This document shows, in pieces, positions 11,052-20,340 of a stretch of DNA of 64,000 nt; position 1 is the stretch's first letter, and each line of letters opens with the position of its first letter. The notes below the pieces were generated by a model, which was not told where the DNA came from, ran no database searches, and worked only from the letters and a program-made list of their open reading frames with translations. The position numbers and the translations under genes are program-made. The DNA comes from Chitinophagaceae bacterium (lineage in GTDB: Bacteria; Bacteroidota; Bacteroidia; Chitinophagales; Chitinophagaceae): contig JADKJC010000004.1 of assembly GCA_016722465.1 (NCBI GenBank), positions 1 through 64,000 of the forward strand. The letters run 5' to 3'.

Positions 11052-12644
11052 CTATTGCTTTTTGGCCACCGATAGCTCATAGAGATCGCTGCTTATTTTT
11101 TTAAGCTGAAATCCCTCTGTTGACGGATTCCAACTGTTGAAATTTCCAGCAACGGCCACCGTGGTTATTTCCCCTGAAAAATTAGGAGGTATCTTGTAGC
11201 TGAATATGACACTTTCTTTTTCAATTCTGTATCCATAGTTATCAACTGGTGGTAATGCTGTATATCCGGTTGTGGTAAAGTAAATCAGTTGGTTTTGAGC
11301 CATTCTGTAACCATCAGCAGATCTAAACTGATAAAAAGGCAGATAAAAGCCATATGCAACCTTCGATTTTAGCTTAAGCCTGCAGACAAGTGTAAGCATA
11401 TCATCTTCAAAATAAGAGGTATCCATCGGAGGATAAGCTGCATCTATTAATCCAAAATCTTTGTGATTAAACATTTTTTTATTGAAAGTTATCCTGATTT
11501 CTCCTGATTTTTCATCAATCGGCGATACTCTTACTACATAGGGACTTTTTGCTGCAAAAGATTTTCTTAATATTGAAATTTGACTGGTAAGCTATCAAAA
11601 AAGAAATTACAGGGCACAAACTCCCTGAGTGTAGGGTATCTTTTCTTGTTTTTTTTCATACTCATCTAGCAGAGATGTTAAATTTTCTGTCCATAAAACC
11701 CGCCATTTTCATTCCAGGCAATTTCAAACGCCAAATCCAACTCCTGGTGTAGGATTTTCTTTAGATATTTAATTACACATGCCCGTAGTATTGATTCAAT
11801 AGCATTGTTTTGGAGGAACCATATCCTACCTTATGCAGGTCGTCTTTCACATCTGGGTAAATTTTATCACCACTTTGCAGTAATTTATCCATGTTGGCCA
11901 GCACAATCCGGTTACTATAGGAATGTCCAAATTCATGAATCACTGTAGATAAGAAACTTTCGTCATATACAGGTAGCCCCTTTTTATCCGTCTTCCAGGT
12001 CCCTATTATTGCAAAAAGGTCTTCCTTACCACTTGGCAACATAACTGTAGAATTATAATTAGAGCCACCATTTAGTAAGCTAATAATTAGATTGAATTTC
12101 CCGTCAGGTTGTTCACCAAAAAACTCTTTGTACCATTTAAAGTTAATTTTTGATAACATCTTGGCCATTCGCTTTTCGGCAATTCGATACATTTCCTTAT
12201 GAGCCTGGAAGAATTTTTTGCAATTTGTTTCTGCATAAAATTGTTGCAAAAGCGTTGAGAATTTTTCAGCATCTTCTTGCGTCCATCTTGAATCAATTTC
12301 GGATTTTATAAAATCGAAGCGAGGAGTCAATAAAGGTGCCGGGTTAAGTCGGGTGGCTATACTTGGTATGGCATCGAAACTGACCCCTCTTTCGTTGCGG
12401 AGTTTCTTCATAAAAGTAATAACCGGATGATCTTTGAATGCCGCAAAATATTTGTCAACATCCTCAACATAACTGCTAAAATCATTACTACTATACTCCC
12501 AGTGGCCTGCAAGACGGTTGATAATCGAAGTTAATTCAATCCGCTCATCAACTTTAGGTTTAAGCTGCGCCTGCACTCCATGTATGTTAATAGTGAGAAT
12601 TACTGTTATAGTTAAGAGATTTTTGCAAAAACAATTCTTTTCAT
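11052..12644 (-). CDS. DUF4932 metallopeptidase with Ig-like and CBM48-like tail, frameshifted
   Basis: A secreted zinc-peptidase-like protein. ATG at 12644 opens a signal peptide (KNLLTITVILTINIHGVQAQ) once a missing A near 12635 is allowed for. The main frame (11773-12576) is the DUF4932 domain with the zinc motif HEFGHS and upstream SLLNGGSNYNSTVML. After indels between 11560 and 11770 the text runs through SPYVVRVSPIDEKSGEIRIT (a bacterial Ig-like SbsA fold) to a C-terminal glycogen-binding-like sandwich, VAVAGNFNSWNPS and FQLKKISSDLYEL. The gene follows blaI/blaR1 on the same strand and could be under their control. Substrate unknown. Confidence 0.65.
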
Positions 12645-12706
12645 AAATATATTCTTATTGTACTTAAATTAAATGGTTTTATCAAACCGTGGGATACTAA
12701 TTTGGG

Positions 12707-14198
12707 TTACTTAAAAGAAGCAGGTGGTTCTGGTGGAAGAGGCCTTTCGGGTATCCCACCATATTTTTTTATGAAATATTTCTTCTCTCCAGGATTCTTC
12801 AAGTCGTACATTTCTTTCTTGCCTGTATGCAGTGTAGATGTCACAATTCCATTGACACATTTAATATGTGCGTCCACAGTATTGCCCTCATAATAATAGT
12901 CAACTGGCGTATAAATTTGATCAAACTGGGTTATTAATTTGGGAGTTTCAGATTCAGAGAAGAATTTTTCTTTGAGTACTTTAGAGGATGAGAAAATATC
13001 TCGGAAGAAATTATTGTGTAACTCATCAAAGCGGTTAGGCGAAAAAAGTATGCTATCCTTAAATAATTGAGGTTCTTTGAAATCTTCTGGAGAATGCAGA
13101 TGCTTATACTTTTCATAAATACAGATTTTTCGGATGCCTTTTTCAGATCATATCTTTCAACACGGCCATCTTTGAAAGTAATAATTGCCACATTATTAAG
13201 CAGGCTCAGGTTAGCAATATCTTCTGGATACTGCAGTACAAGGCTGGAAGAAATAAGTGGTTTAGGAGGTGTATCTCTTAATAATGTTGTTTGCAACAAC
13301 TGTTGTTATTCTGCTGAATAACCCGCTTTTCTTCCTTTACATTACGGAAAGCCAATAGTAACAGGGCAACTAATGGCAGAACAAACAGGAATTTGAGTGG
13401 TGTGGGCTCTGGTGCTTTTAATTTTGTTCATCATGGTAATACGTTTTTAAGTGAAATAAAATTGAATTGATTGACTATACTGAATGTTGATTACCTACAA
13501 CTTTTAATAACAGGTATTGATATTCTTTACGGTCTGTTCCATTTTGGAGTAGATTATCATCAGCTATAAATTCCAGGTTCTGTCTGATACTTTGCCGGAT
13601 TAACCAGGAAAAAGGGTTATACCAGTTCACAATGCATAATAGCTCAGCAAATAGAATATCTCTTGAATGTTTTGCCTTACATGAATATACTCATGCCGGA
13701 TAATCTTCTCTAGTTCTTTTTCAGTGTGCATATCCGGGTTTAAATAGATAGAATTGCCAAAAGAAAACGGGAGTAGATTTTTAGAAACATAAAATACCTT
13801 AACCTTATTGCTGGAAACAGCAACAGCTTCACTCCTGATTTTCGAAGTGAAATAAACTGAATGAGTAACTTAAGCAACAGGAGGACAAAACCTGCCCAAA
13901 AAATTGTAATCAAAATCTCCTACTACTAATCACATAGTGTTATCATGTTTCTGACATTTGGATGATAGCCTGAAGTGCCGGTATTGACTTAAAAGCCTCG
14001 GGCAGGGTTCCTTTATTGGTTTGTACCAGGCTTTCAATATCAAAAAATGGAATTAAAAAAGCCAACGTAGGATACAGTATCAGGTACACTAGGTTTAAGG
14101 AGTAAAAGGTAAAGGGACCTAAGTAGTACCCCGTAAAATAGCCAGAATACTGCAATCGAAATAGGCAGTTTAAAAAAATATAAGGATATTAAATCCAT
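12707..14198 (-). CDS. BlaR1/MecR1-type M56 membrane peptidase sensor, multiply frameshifted
   Basis: A membrane sensor protease that in BlaIR-type systems senses a signal and inactivates the BlaI repressor. ATG at 14198 starts MDLISLYFFKLPISIAVFWL, a transmembrane segment, followed by others (LNLVYLILYPTLAFLIPFFD). The M56 zinc motif reads RHEYIHVRQNIQ near 13690. The periplasmic tail includes ITFKDGRVERYDLKKASEKS and a final 120-codon frame (FKEPQLFKDSILFSPNRFDE ... PPASFK) ending at 12707. At least four shifts are needed (near 14085, 13860, 13450 and 13115). It lies downstream of blaI by about 40 bases, as usual. No penicillin-binding domain is present, so the signal is unknown. Confidence 0.7.
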
Positions 14199-14241
14199 GG
14201 CATAATTATTTGTTTGTATACAATCATATTTTAAAATGGTT

Positions 14242-14603
14242 CTATTTTCCTTTTTCAATCAGGCTGATAATTTCCATAAGTTCTTCATGGTTGATTTTTT
14301 TCTGCTCAGCAAAAAAACTGACCATCTCTTTATAACTATTATCAAAATAGTCCTTCACAAACCCATTCATGAATTTCCTTTTATAAACTGAAGGAGAAAC
14401 GACTGGCTTGTACACATTAACATTGCCGGTAAAGCGGCTTCGCAGATATCCTTTCCTTTCTAAATTCCTGATTGTAGAGGCAAGTGTAGTGTAAGGTGGA
14501 ACAGGGGGGGTAATTAAGGAAAGAATTACTTTTATGGTAGCTTCTCCTGCTTTCCAACAAGCCTGCATCGCTTGTTCTTCCTGAGTGGTTAATTTTCAAT
14601 CAT
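14242..14603 (-). CDS. BlaI/MecI/CopY-family transcriptional repressor
   Basis: A winged-helix repressor of about 120 residues. The core reads ASTIRNLERKGYLRSRF (recognition helix and wing), with a C-terminal dimerisation helix (SFFAEQKKINHEELMEIISL). The ATG at 14603 gives MIE and then a stop, while LTTQEEQAMQACWKAG follows one frame over. One missing A in the AAAA run at codon 4 restores the family N-terminus. The two palindromes just upstream are its likely operators. It should control itself, the M56 protease gene and perhaps the metallopeptidase gene downstream. Confidence 0.8.
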
Positions 14604-14606
14604 ATC

Positions 14607-14639
14607 TACGAAATTTTTCGTAAATAAACGAATGTTCGT
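14607..14639 (-). promoter_or_regulatory. two BlaI-type operator palindromes
   Basis: Directly upstream of blaI lie TACGAAA-tt-TTTCGTA (14607-14622) and ACGAA-tg-TTCGT (14628-14639). They are centred 19 bases apart, about two helical turns. The first is 3 bases from the start codon, so a bound dimer would block transcription or initiation. Assignment to BlaI is inferred from position and symmetry. Confidence 0.6.
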
Positions 14640-14812
14640 AATCAATGTTTAAAAAAGCAGGACAAAGAAAGACAAAATGAGACAATTTTAGTAACATAAT
14701 ATTTCCATCACTCACCAGAAAACCCCAAATGGAAATTTGAAAAATCTGGCAAACCGTTTGCGTCTTTTCCGAACTATGGTTATATTCTCCTGAAAACCAG
14801 ATTGTGATTTTT

Positions 14813-15414
14813 TTTACTACAATAGCAGTGCTTCGAGAGGGCAAGAGGGATTGTATTATTAATATTACCATTGTACATCTGCTTATGGAACCCTTTTAAA
14901 TCAGAAAGGGCCAACGAACTTTTATTGGAGAGTCAAGAAAATACGTACCTCGACAAGCTATGCTGGATGTATTCAGGCTGGTGATAAACGAGGTATATAC
15001 CACCAAAACAAAGAATAAAACCGCAGAGAGCTAAATGCTTTGAAAACAGAATTAGAGCAGCTACTAAATAACTGGGTCACAAAGCTAGGATTTGCTTTTG
15101 TCAGGTGATATTGATGCCAGCGATTACAAAGACATCAAAGCAGCTTCTGAAAGCAGAATCAGCTTCCTGGAAAATGAAATCTTTGATTTAAATAAGGGGA
15201 GTGTAAGTGTTAAACCATTGTTAGACAATGCCTTAAAATAGTCTTTCAAAGATGGATATTTTGTATCAAGAAGCCGATGCAAAGAAAAGGAGAAATAATA
15301 GGTTCGATGTACACGGAAAAATTGACTTTTGACCGAATCGGTTATCGAACCTCCCGGCTAAACGAAGCTGTTGAGCTAATATACAAGCTGGGAGAGGATT
15401 TTAGCGAAAATTAA
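14813..15414 (+). pseudogene. relic of a large serine recombinase (C-terminal part)
   Basis: The plus strand, across frames, reads the C-terminal half of a Bacteroidota serine integrase. It has the zinc ribbon neighbourhood SASRGQEGLYY-stop-YYHCTSAYG, then KYVPRQAMLDVFRLVINEVY, the coiled coil LSGDIDASDYKDIKAASESR with ISFLENEIFDLNKG, and the end EKLTFDRIGYRTSRLNEAVE followed by LIYKLGEDFSEN and a stop. There is an in-frame TAA in the Tyr-rich segment and at least three shifts. The catalytic N-terminal domain is absent: upstream lies the blaI promoter. The relic ends 38 bases before the tRNA-Gln 3' end, a common integration target. Confidence 0.7.
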
Positions 15415-15417
15415 AAA

Positions 15418-15447
15418 GGACAAACCAGTAAAAAAACTGATTTGTCC
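15418..15447 (-). terminator. terminator of tRNA-Gln
   Basis: On the minus strand GGACAAATCAGT pairs with ACTGGTTTGTCC (one G-T) around a T7 loop, followed by TTTTTAATTTT. It lies 4 bases after the tRNA. Confidence 0.7.
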
Positions 15448-15451
15448 TCGC

Positions 15452-15525
15452 TGGTTGGGTTACTAGGATTCGAACCTAGAAAGGCAGAATCAAAATCTGC
15501 AGTGTTACCATTACACCATAACCCA
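15452..15525 (-). tRNA. tRNA-Gln (TTG)
   Basis: The acceptor TGGGTTA pairs with TAACCCA, the anticodon loop is TTTTGAT flanked by GCAGA/TCTGC, and the T-loop is GTTCGAATC. The 3' CCA is encoded. The anticodon TTG reads CAA and CAG. Confidence 0.9.
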
Positions 15526-15614
15526 ATCCTGTTCCCAATTTTATTTGGGATTGCAAAAGTAGGGGATAAGCCTAAAAATCCAAAACATTTTTTGTGTTTC
15601 AGCCTGTTTATTCA

Positions 15615-18234
15615 TCAGCTTTTTTCTTCCCTTGCTTTTAACTCTTTTATTTTATCCAGCGCACCTGCCACCACATCACACATTACAATATACAACGCAC
15701 CCGGTATATGGTGGGCATAAACATATTCAAGCGCCTCATTTTCATTTGGAATAACTTTTACCGGCAGGTTTGTATTTACACTGTTGATGCCATCCTGCAG
15801 CAGGCTAATGATTTCTTCCGCAGTTCTTCCACGTAAATTTTTATCACACCTGATGATGATCTCATCAAAAATATTGGCAGAAATAGCACCCAGCTCTCTA
15901 ATGTCTTCGTCTCTTCTGTCGCCTGTGCCGCTGATAACACCAATTTTTACTTTGTAATCAAGCTTGCCTACAAAGTCGCCGAGCAATCTGAGTCCATGTG
16001 GGTTGTGTGCAAAATCTGCCAGGAAGGTGAAGTTTTTGAAGTGGAAGAAATTCAGTCTTCCCGGAGTTAAACTTTCTCCCGGAATAAAAGTTTGGAGGCC
16101 CTGCCTGATATCTTCAATAGTAATGTCCCTGTACAAATAGGTAGCCATTACAGCCGGAAGGCAGTTGGCAATATTGTGTACGGCTTTTCCCTCATAAGTA
16201 AGCGGAATGTCTTTAGCAGCCATCACCCTTATTTTCCAGTTGCCTTTCATGATGGTGACATAACCATTTTCATAAACAGTGGCAAGACCGCCTTCGGCGC
16301 AATGTTTTTTTATCCGTGGATTGTTTTCATCCATGCTGAATAAGGCAATATTGCAATTCAATCCTTTTCTAAGATCGTATACAAGGTCATCTTCTGCATT
16401 TAATATAGCATAGCCATGTGGGAAAACAGTTTCAGGAACCACCCCTTTTACTTTTGCCATTTGCTCCACGGTATTGATACCGCCAAGGCCAATATGATCT
16501 GCAGCAACATTGGTTACAATTGCCACATCGCAGTTTTGAAAAGCAAGGCCGTTTTTTAAGATGCCACCCCTGGCACATTCCAGTACGGCAAAATCAACCG
16601 TGGGGTCTTTTAGCACAAAAGTAGAAGAGATGGGCCCGGTGCAATCACCTCTCATCATCAGTTGATTTTGAATGTACACACCATCGCTGGTGGTATATCC
16701 CACTTTTTTACCGGCATTCTTTGCAATGTGGGCTGTTAAACGGGTAGTGGTTGTTTTACCATTGGTACCTGTAACTGCTATGATTGGAATCCGGCCAATA
16801 CTGCCTTTAGGGAACAGCATATCGATCACAGGCTCGGCCACATTTCTGGCAAGTCCCTCAGCAGGTTCAATGTGCATGCGGAAACCGGGAGCTGCATTTA
16901 CTTCAAGTATTGCACCGCCATTTTCACTTACAGGTGTACGCAGGTCATTTGCCATTACATCTATACCGCAAATATCAAGACCTATAATTTTTGCAATTCG
17001 TTCAAACATGAAAATGTTGGCGGGATGCACTTCATCTGTTACATCGCTACTGGTGCCGCCGGTAGAAAGGTTGGCAGTTGGTTTTAATAACACTCTTTCA
17101 CCTTTTGAAGGAATGGTTTCTAATGTGATACCTGCATCATCCATCATCTTTTGTGTAAACTGGTCGATGGTAATTTGTGTCAATACTTTTTCGTGGCCAA
17201 ATCCTCTTCTTGGATCTTTGTTGGTTTCATCTATCAGCCACTGTATATTGTGAACGCCGTCACCAACAACCGATGCAGGTGTACGCAATGCAGCACAAAT
17301 AAACTTGTTGTTGATCACCAGGCAGCGGAAATCATATCCGGTAATAAATTTTTCTACAATTACATTTCGGCCATAAACTTTCGCTGCTTCAAACGCCCTC
17401 GTTGCCTGCTCCCAGGTGTTGATGTTGGTGGTATTGCCTTTGCCGTGGTTGCCATCAATTGGTTTTATTACCAACGGGTATTTGAATTTTTCCACCGCAT
17501 CTTTTAATCCTTCCTCAGTCCTTATCACGGTTCCTCTTGGTACTGGAATTTCGGCAGCTTCTAATAATAGTTTTGTTTCTTCCTTATCACAGGCAATATC
17601 AACTGCAATATTGGAAGTAGTGGAAGCTATGGTGGCCCTGATTCTTTTTTGATGCACACCATAGCCCAGCTGTACAAGGCTTTGTTTATTCAGCCTGATG
17701 TAAGGGATATTTCTTTTGGCTGCTTCTTCTACAATACAACCGGTGGATGGGCCAAGCCTTGTATCTTCTCTGATCTCTCTTAATTTTTGAATGTCCTCTT
17801 CCAAATTATATTCCGTATTATCGGCCAGTGCCTTAGTAATTCTAACCGCCGCCCTTGCTGCATATACACCTGCATCTTCTTCCATATAGCTGAAAACTAC
17901 ATAATATTCTCCTTCAACTCCGGTGCCTCTTGTGCGCCCGAACCCAGTGTCCATCCCTGCAAGGGTTTGTATTTCCAGTGCGATGTGTTCAATCACGTGT
18001 CCCATCCAGGTGCCTTCTTCCACCCGTTGAAAAAAGCCGCCCTCTTTCCCCCACACTGCAACGGTGTTCGATCATGCTCGGAAACATTTTTTCTAATCTT
18101 TCCCTGAAACCATGAAGATGATTGGTTGGTTTTTCTTCCATCTCTTCCAGGTCCAGTTTCATTTGGATGAGTTTGGGGCGGCGTACACTCCAGTAGTTGG
18201 GGCCTTTCAATACTTTAATTTCAGCGATCTTCAT
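15615..18234 (-). CDS. cphA: cyanophycin synthetase, one frameshift
   Basis: CphA makes the storage polymer multi-L-arginyl-poly-L-aspartate from Asp and Arg with ATP. The start MKIAEIKVLKGPNYWSVRRP is the family N-terminus. The first frame ends around MIEHRCSVGERG and the long frame resumes at GGFFQRVEEGTWMGHVIEH. One extra G near 18045 explains the break, and the joined product is about 872 residues, the normal length. The N-terminal domain is followed by an ATP-grasp domain (PLVIKPIDGNHGKGNT; GAILEVNAAPGFRMH) and a Mur-ligase-like domain (IAVTGTNGKTTTTRL P-loop; LADFAHNPHG). It is divergent from cphB, giving a complete make-and-degrade locus. Confidence 0.92.
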
Positions 18235-18449
18235 GTGTTAGTCAGTTTTAATTTGTATTGCAGTTTGCAGCAAATAAGTGGTCATGAATCTTAAGGATTG
18301 GAAGATATATAAAAAATATCAGCGTAAAAAATTCGTTCATCAAACAGCTGTTATATTCAATTCCTTTACATTTGTAACACCCATTATAATTCATAAGGCA
18401 GATTAATCAGTATCAAAAAAATTACCCTGCCCTGTTTAAAAATCCACGA

Positions 18450-19346
18450 ATGAGTAATCCGAAAGGAAAATTAATTGCAATCGGCGGCGCAGAAGACAAA
18501 GGTTCTGACCTTGAAAAAGGGGAAATACACCGCAATAATCTTAATTTTTTTGAACTGGGCATCCTTAACCGCATTGTAAAAGAGAGCGGCGGTACCACGG
18601 CCAAGATTGAAGTGGTAACAACCGCTTCCATGATCCCGTATGAAGTAGGGGAGAATTACATAGATGCTTTTGGTAAAATTGGCTGCGTGGATGTGAATGT
18701 AATGCACATCAGAAATCGTGGAGATGCTATGGAAGAAGAATACCTGGAAAGGATTAAAGTATGTAAAACGGTAATGTTCAGCGGGGGTAACCAGCTACGC
18801 TTGTCCTCTACTTTTGGCGGGACAGAGTTTCTGCGAATCATATTGGAACGTTATCAAAATGAACCTGATTTTATTATTGCCGGTACCAGTGCCGGTGCCA
18901 TGGCTATGAGCAATACCATGATCTATGAAGGGAATGCCTCAAGAGCACATTTAAAAGGAGAAGTAAAAATAACTACCGGACTTGGATGTATTGATGATGT
19001 TATCATAGACAGCCATTTTGAAAAAAGGGGGCGCTTTACCAGGCTGGCGCAGGCAATAGCTACCAATCCATCCTGTATAGGTATTGGCCTGGGTGAAGAT
19101 ACCGGCATGCTGATTAGTGACGGAAATAAAATGGAAGCAATTGGCAGCGGTTGTGTAATAATAATTGATGGCCACGATATCCGTTATTCCAACATTGCGG
19201 ATATACCGGATGGCAATCCATACAGCATAGATAATTTAAAAGTGCATATCTGCGAAAAAGGCAATGGCTATTTGGTAAAGGAGAGGCAGTTTTTGCCGGA
19301 GGCATCTGAAGGCGCTGTTATCAAAAAACAGGTGCACGTGGAATAA
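18450..19346 (+). CDS. cphB: cyanophycinase
   Basis: A serine peptidase of family S51 that cuts cyanophycin into beta-Asp-Arg dipeptides. The 298-residue frame is intact: LIAIGGAEDKGSD near the N-terminus, VMFSGGNQLRL, the nucleophile elbow IIAGTSAGAMAMS (Ser), DSHFEKRGRFTRL and GIGLGEDTGML. There is no signal peptide, so it is cytosolic, as expected for mobilising an internal store. A promoter-like TACATTTG lies at 18367-18374, 76 bases before the ATG, in the 215-base divergent spacer shared with cphA. No isoaspartyl dipeptidase gene lies nearby. Confidence 0.92.
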   Translation: MSNPKGKLIAIGGAEDKGSDLEKGEIHRNNLNFFELGILNRIVKESGGTTAKIEVVTTASMIPYEVGENYIDAFGKIGCVDVNVMHIRNRGDAMEEEYLERIKVCKTVMFSGGNQLRLSSTFGGTEFLRIILERYQNEPDFIIAGTSAGAMAMSNTMIYEGNASRAHLKGEVKITTGLGCIDDVIIDSHFEKRGRFTRLAQAIATNPSCIGIGLGEDTGMLISDGNKMEAIGSGCVIIIDGHDIRYSNIADIPDGNPYSIDNLKVHICEKGNGYLVKERQFLPEASEGAVIKKQVHVE

Positions 19347-19349
19347 CCA

Positions 19350-19940
19350 CTATCTGGTAAATTGCTGTATCCTGTTTACGTATTTTCCTATCATATCAAA
19401 TTCAATGTTTACTTTATTGCCTGTTTGCAGGTACTGCATATTGGTGTGTTCGTAGGTGTATGGAATAATGGCTACAGTAAATTCATCTTCCTGCACATTA
19501 AAAATGGTAAGGCTGATGCCATTTAATGAAATAGAACCTTTCTCAATGATAAGGCTGCCGAATTTTTTATCCACAGTGAAACAGTATTCCCAGCTTCCTT
19601 CTTTTTCCAGTACTGCAGTACAAACAGCAGTAGTATCCACATGCCCCTGCACAATATGCCCGTCTAAACGGCCATTCATTTGCAGGCAGCGTTCGAGGTT
19701 TACTACACCTCCTTTTTCCCAATCGCTTAAAGTTGTTTTAATTAAAGTTTCCTCAATTGCTGTAATTCTATGACTGTCAACATTTATTTCTTCTACAGTA
19801 AGGCACACGCCATTGTGGGATACGCTCTGGTCTATCTTCAATTCTGTAGAAACAGGCGAGCTGATCCAGAAAGTTTTATTGGTACCATTTGCAAGTATTT
19901 GTTTGATGATGCCTGTATTTTCAATGATGCCTGTAAACAT
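19350..19940 (-). CDS. ribE: riboflavin synthase alpha chain
   Basis: It dismutates two molecules of 6,7-dimethyl-8-ribityllumazine to riboflavin. The 196-residue protein starts MFTGIIENTG, the family signature. It has two lumazine-binding repeats: NGVCLTVEEI in the first with GHIVQGHVD at the linker, and LNGISLTIFNV in the second. Its stop lies 3 bases from the stop of cphB, so the two genes converge with no room for a separate terminator. Other rib genes are not nearby. Confidence 0.92.
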   Translation of the reverse strand: MFTGIIENTGIIKQILANGTNKTFWISSPVSTELKIDQSVSHNGVCLTVEEINVDSHRITAIEETLIKTTLSDWEKGGVVNLERCLQMNGRLDGHIVQGHVDTTAVCTAVLEKEGSWEYCFTVDKKFGSLIIEKGSISLNGISLTIFNVQEDEFTVAIIPYTYEHTNMQYLQTGNKVNIEFDMIGKYVNRIQQFTR

Positions 19941-20008
19941 TTGTCAAATATCAATCAGCTTTGTCCAAATTCCAAATTGACTAAGCCTGATAAAAATTAA
20001 AAATAAAG

Positions 20009-20040
20009 TTGCTTCATATTTATGAATCCCCTTATCTTTG
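20009..20040 (+). promoter_or_regulatory. rpsU promoter
   Basis: TTG at 20009-20011 and TATCTTTG at 20033-20040 match the Bacteroidota -33/-7 pattern (TTG, TAnnTTTG) with a 21-base spacer. Confidence 0.65.
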
Positions 20041-20058
20041 CGCCTCTAAAAAACTACC

Positions 20059-20067
20059 AAAGGAGGT
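20059..20067 (+). promoter_or_regulatory. full Shine-Dalgarno site of rpsU
   Basis: AAAGGAGGT is fully complementary to the 16S 3' end (ACCTCCTTT) and sits 9 bases before the ATG at 20077. Few other genes in the window have such a site. In Bacteroidota, S21-containing ribosomes are reported to hide the anti-Shine-Dalgarno, and rpsU itself keeps a strong site as feedback control. Confidence 0.85.
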
Positions 20068-20076
20068 ATAATTAAT

Positions 20077-20274
20077 ATGTTAATCATCGATTCAAAAGAC
20101 TGCGAAAACATCGACAAAGCGCTTAAGAAGTACAAAAAGAAATTTGAAAAAAGCAAAGTTTTGTTACAACTTAGAGAAAGACAATCTTTCACAAAGCCTT
20201 CTGTAGTACGTCGCACACAGGTGTTGAAAGCTGTTTACAAGCAGAATATCGCCAGTGGTAAGATAGACGCTTAA
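20077..20274 (+). CDS. rpsU: 30S ribosomal protein S21
   Basis: A 65-residue basic protein of the 30S platform beside the 16S 3' end. The sequence LIIDSKDCENIDKALKKYKK followed by FTKPSVVRRTQVLKAVYKQ is typical of Bacteroidota S21. The start is fixed by the ideal ribosome binding site 9 bases upstream. The gene has its own promoter and is followed by a hairpin terminator that ends at the xer start codon. Confidence 0.95.
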   Translation: MLIIDSKDCENIDKALKKYKKKFEKSKVLLQLRERQSFTKPSVVRRTQVLKAVYKQNIASGKIDA

Positions 20275-20298
20275 TAAAAGTATCACTTAATAATATTG

Positions 20299-20340
20299 AA
20301 CTGATAGCTGGATTGTGTAAATTCGGGTATCAGTTTTTTT
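20299..20340 (+). terminator. terminator between rpsU and xer
   Basis: AACTGATA (20299-20306) pairs with TATCAGTT (20328-20335) across a 21-base loop, followed by a T run that reaches 20340. The next base is the ATG of the recombinase gene, so readthrough into xer may be limited. Confidence 0.55.

Noticed and set aside
14596..14871. Open frame of 91 codons on the minus strand over the blaI upstream region
   Set aside because: It covers the operators and the complement of the recombinase relic; a shadow frame.
16672..17253. Long open frame on the plus strand (193 codons)
   Set aside because: Antisense shadow of cphA, whose codons and motifs are clear.
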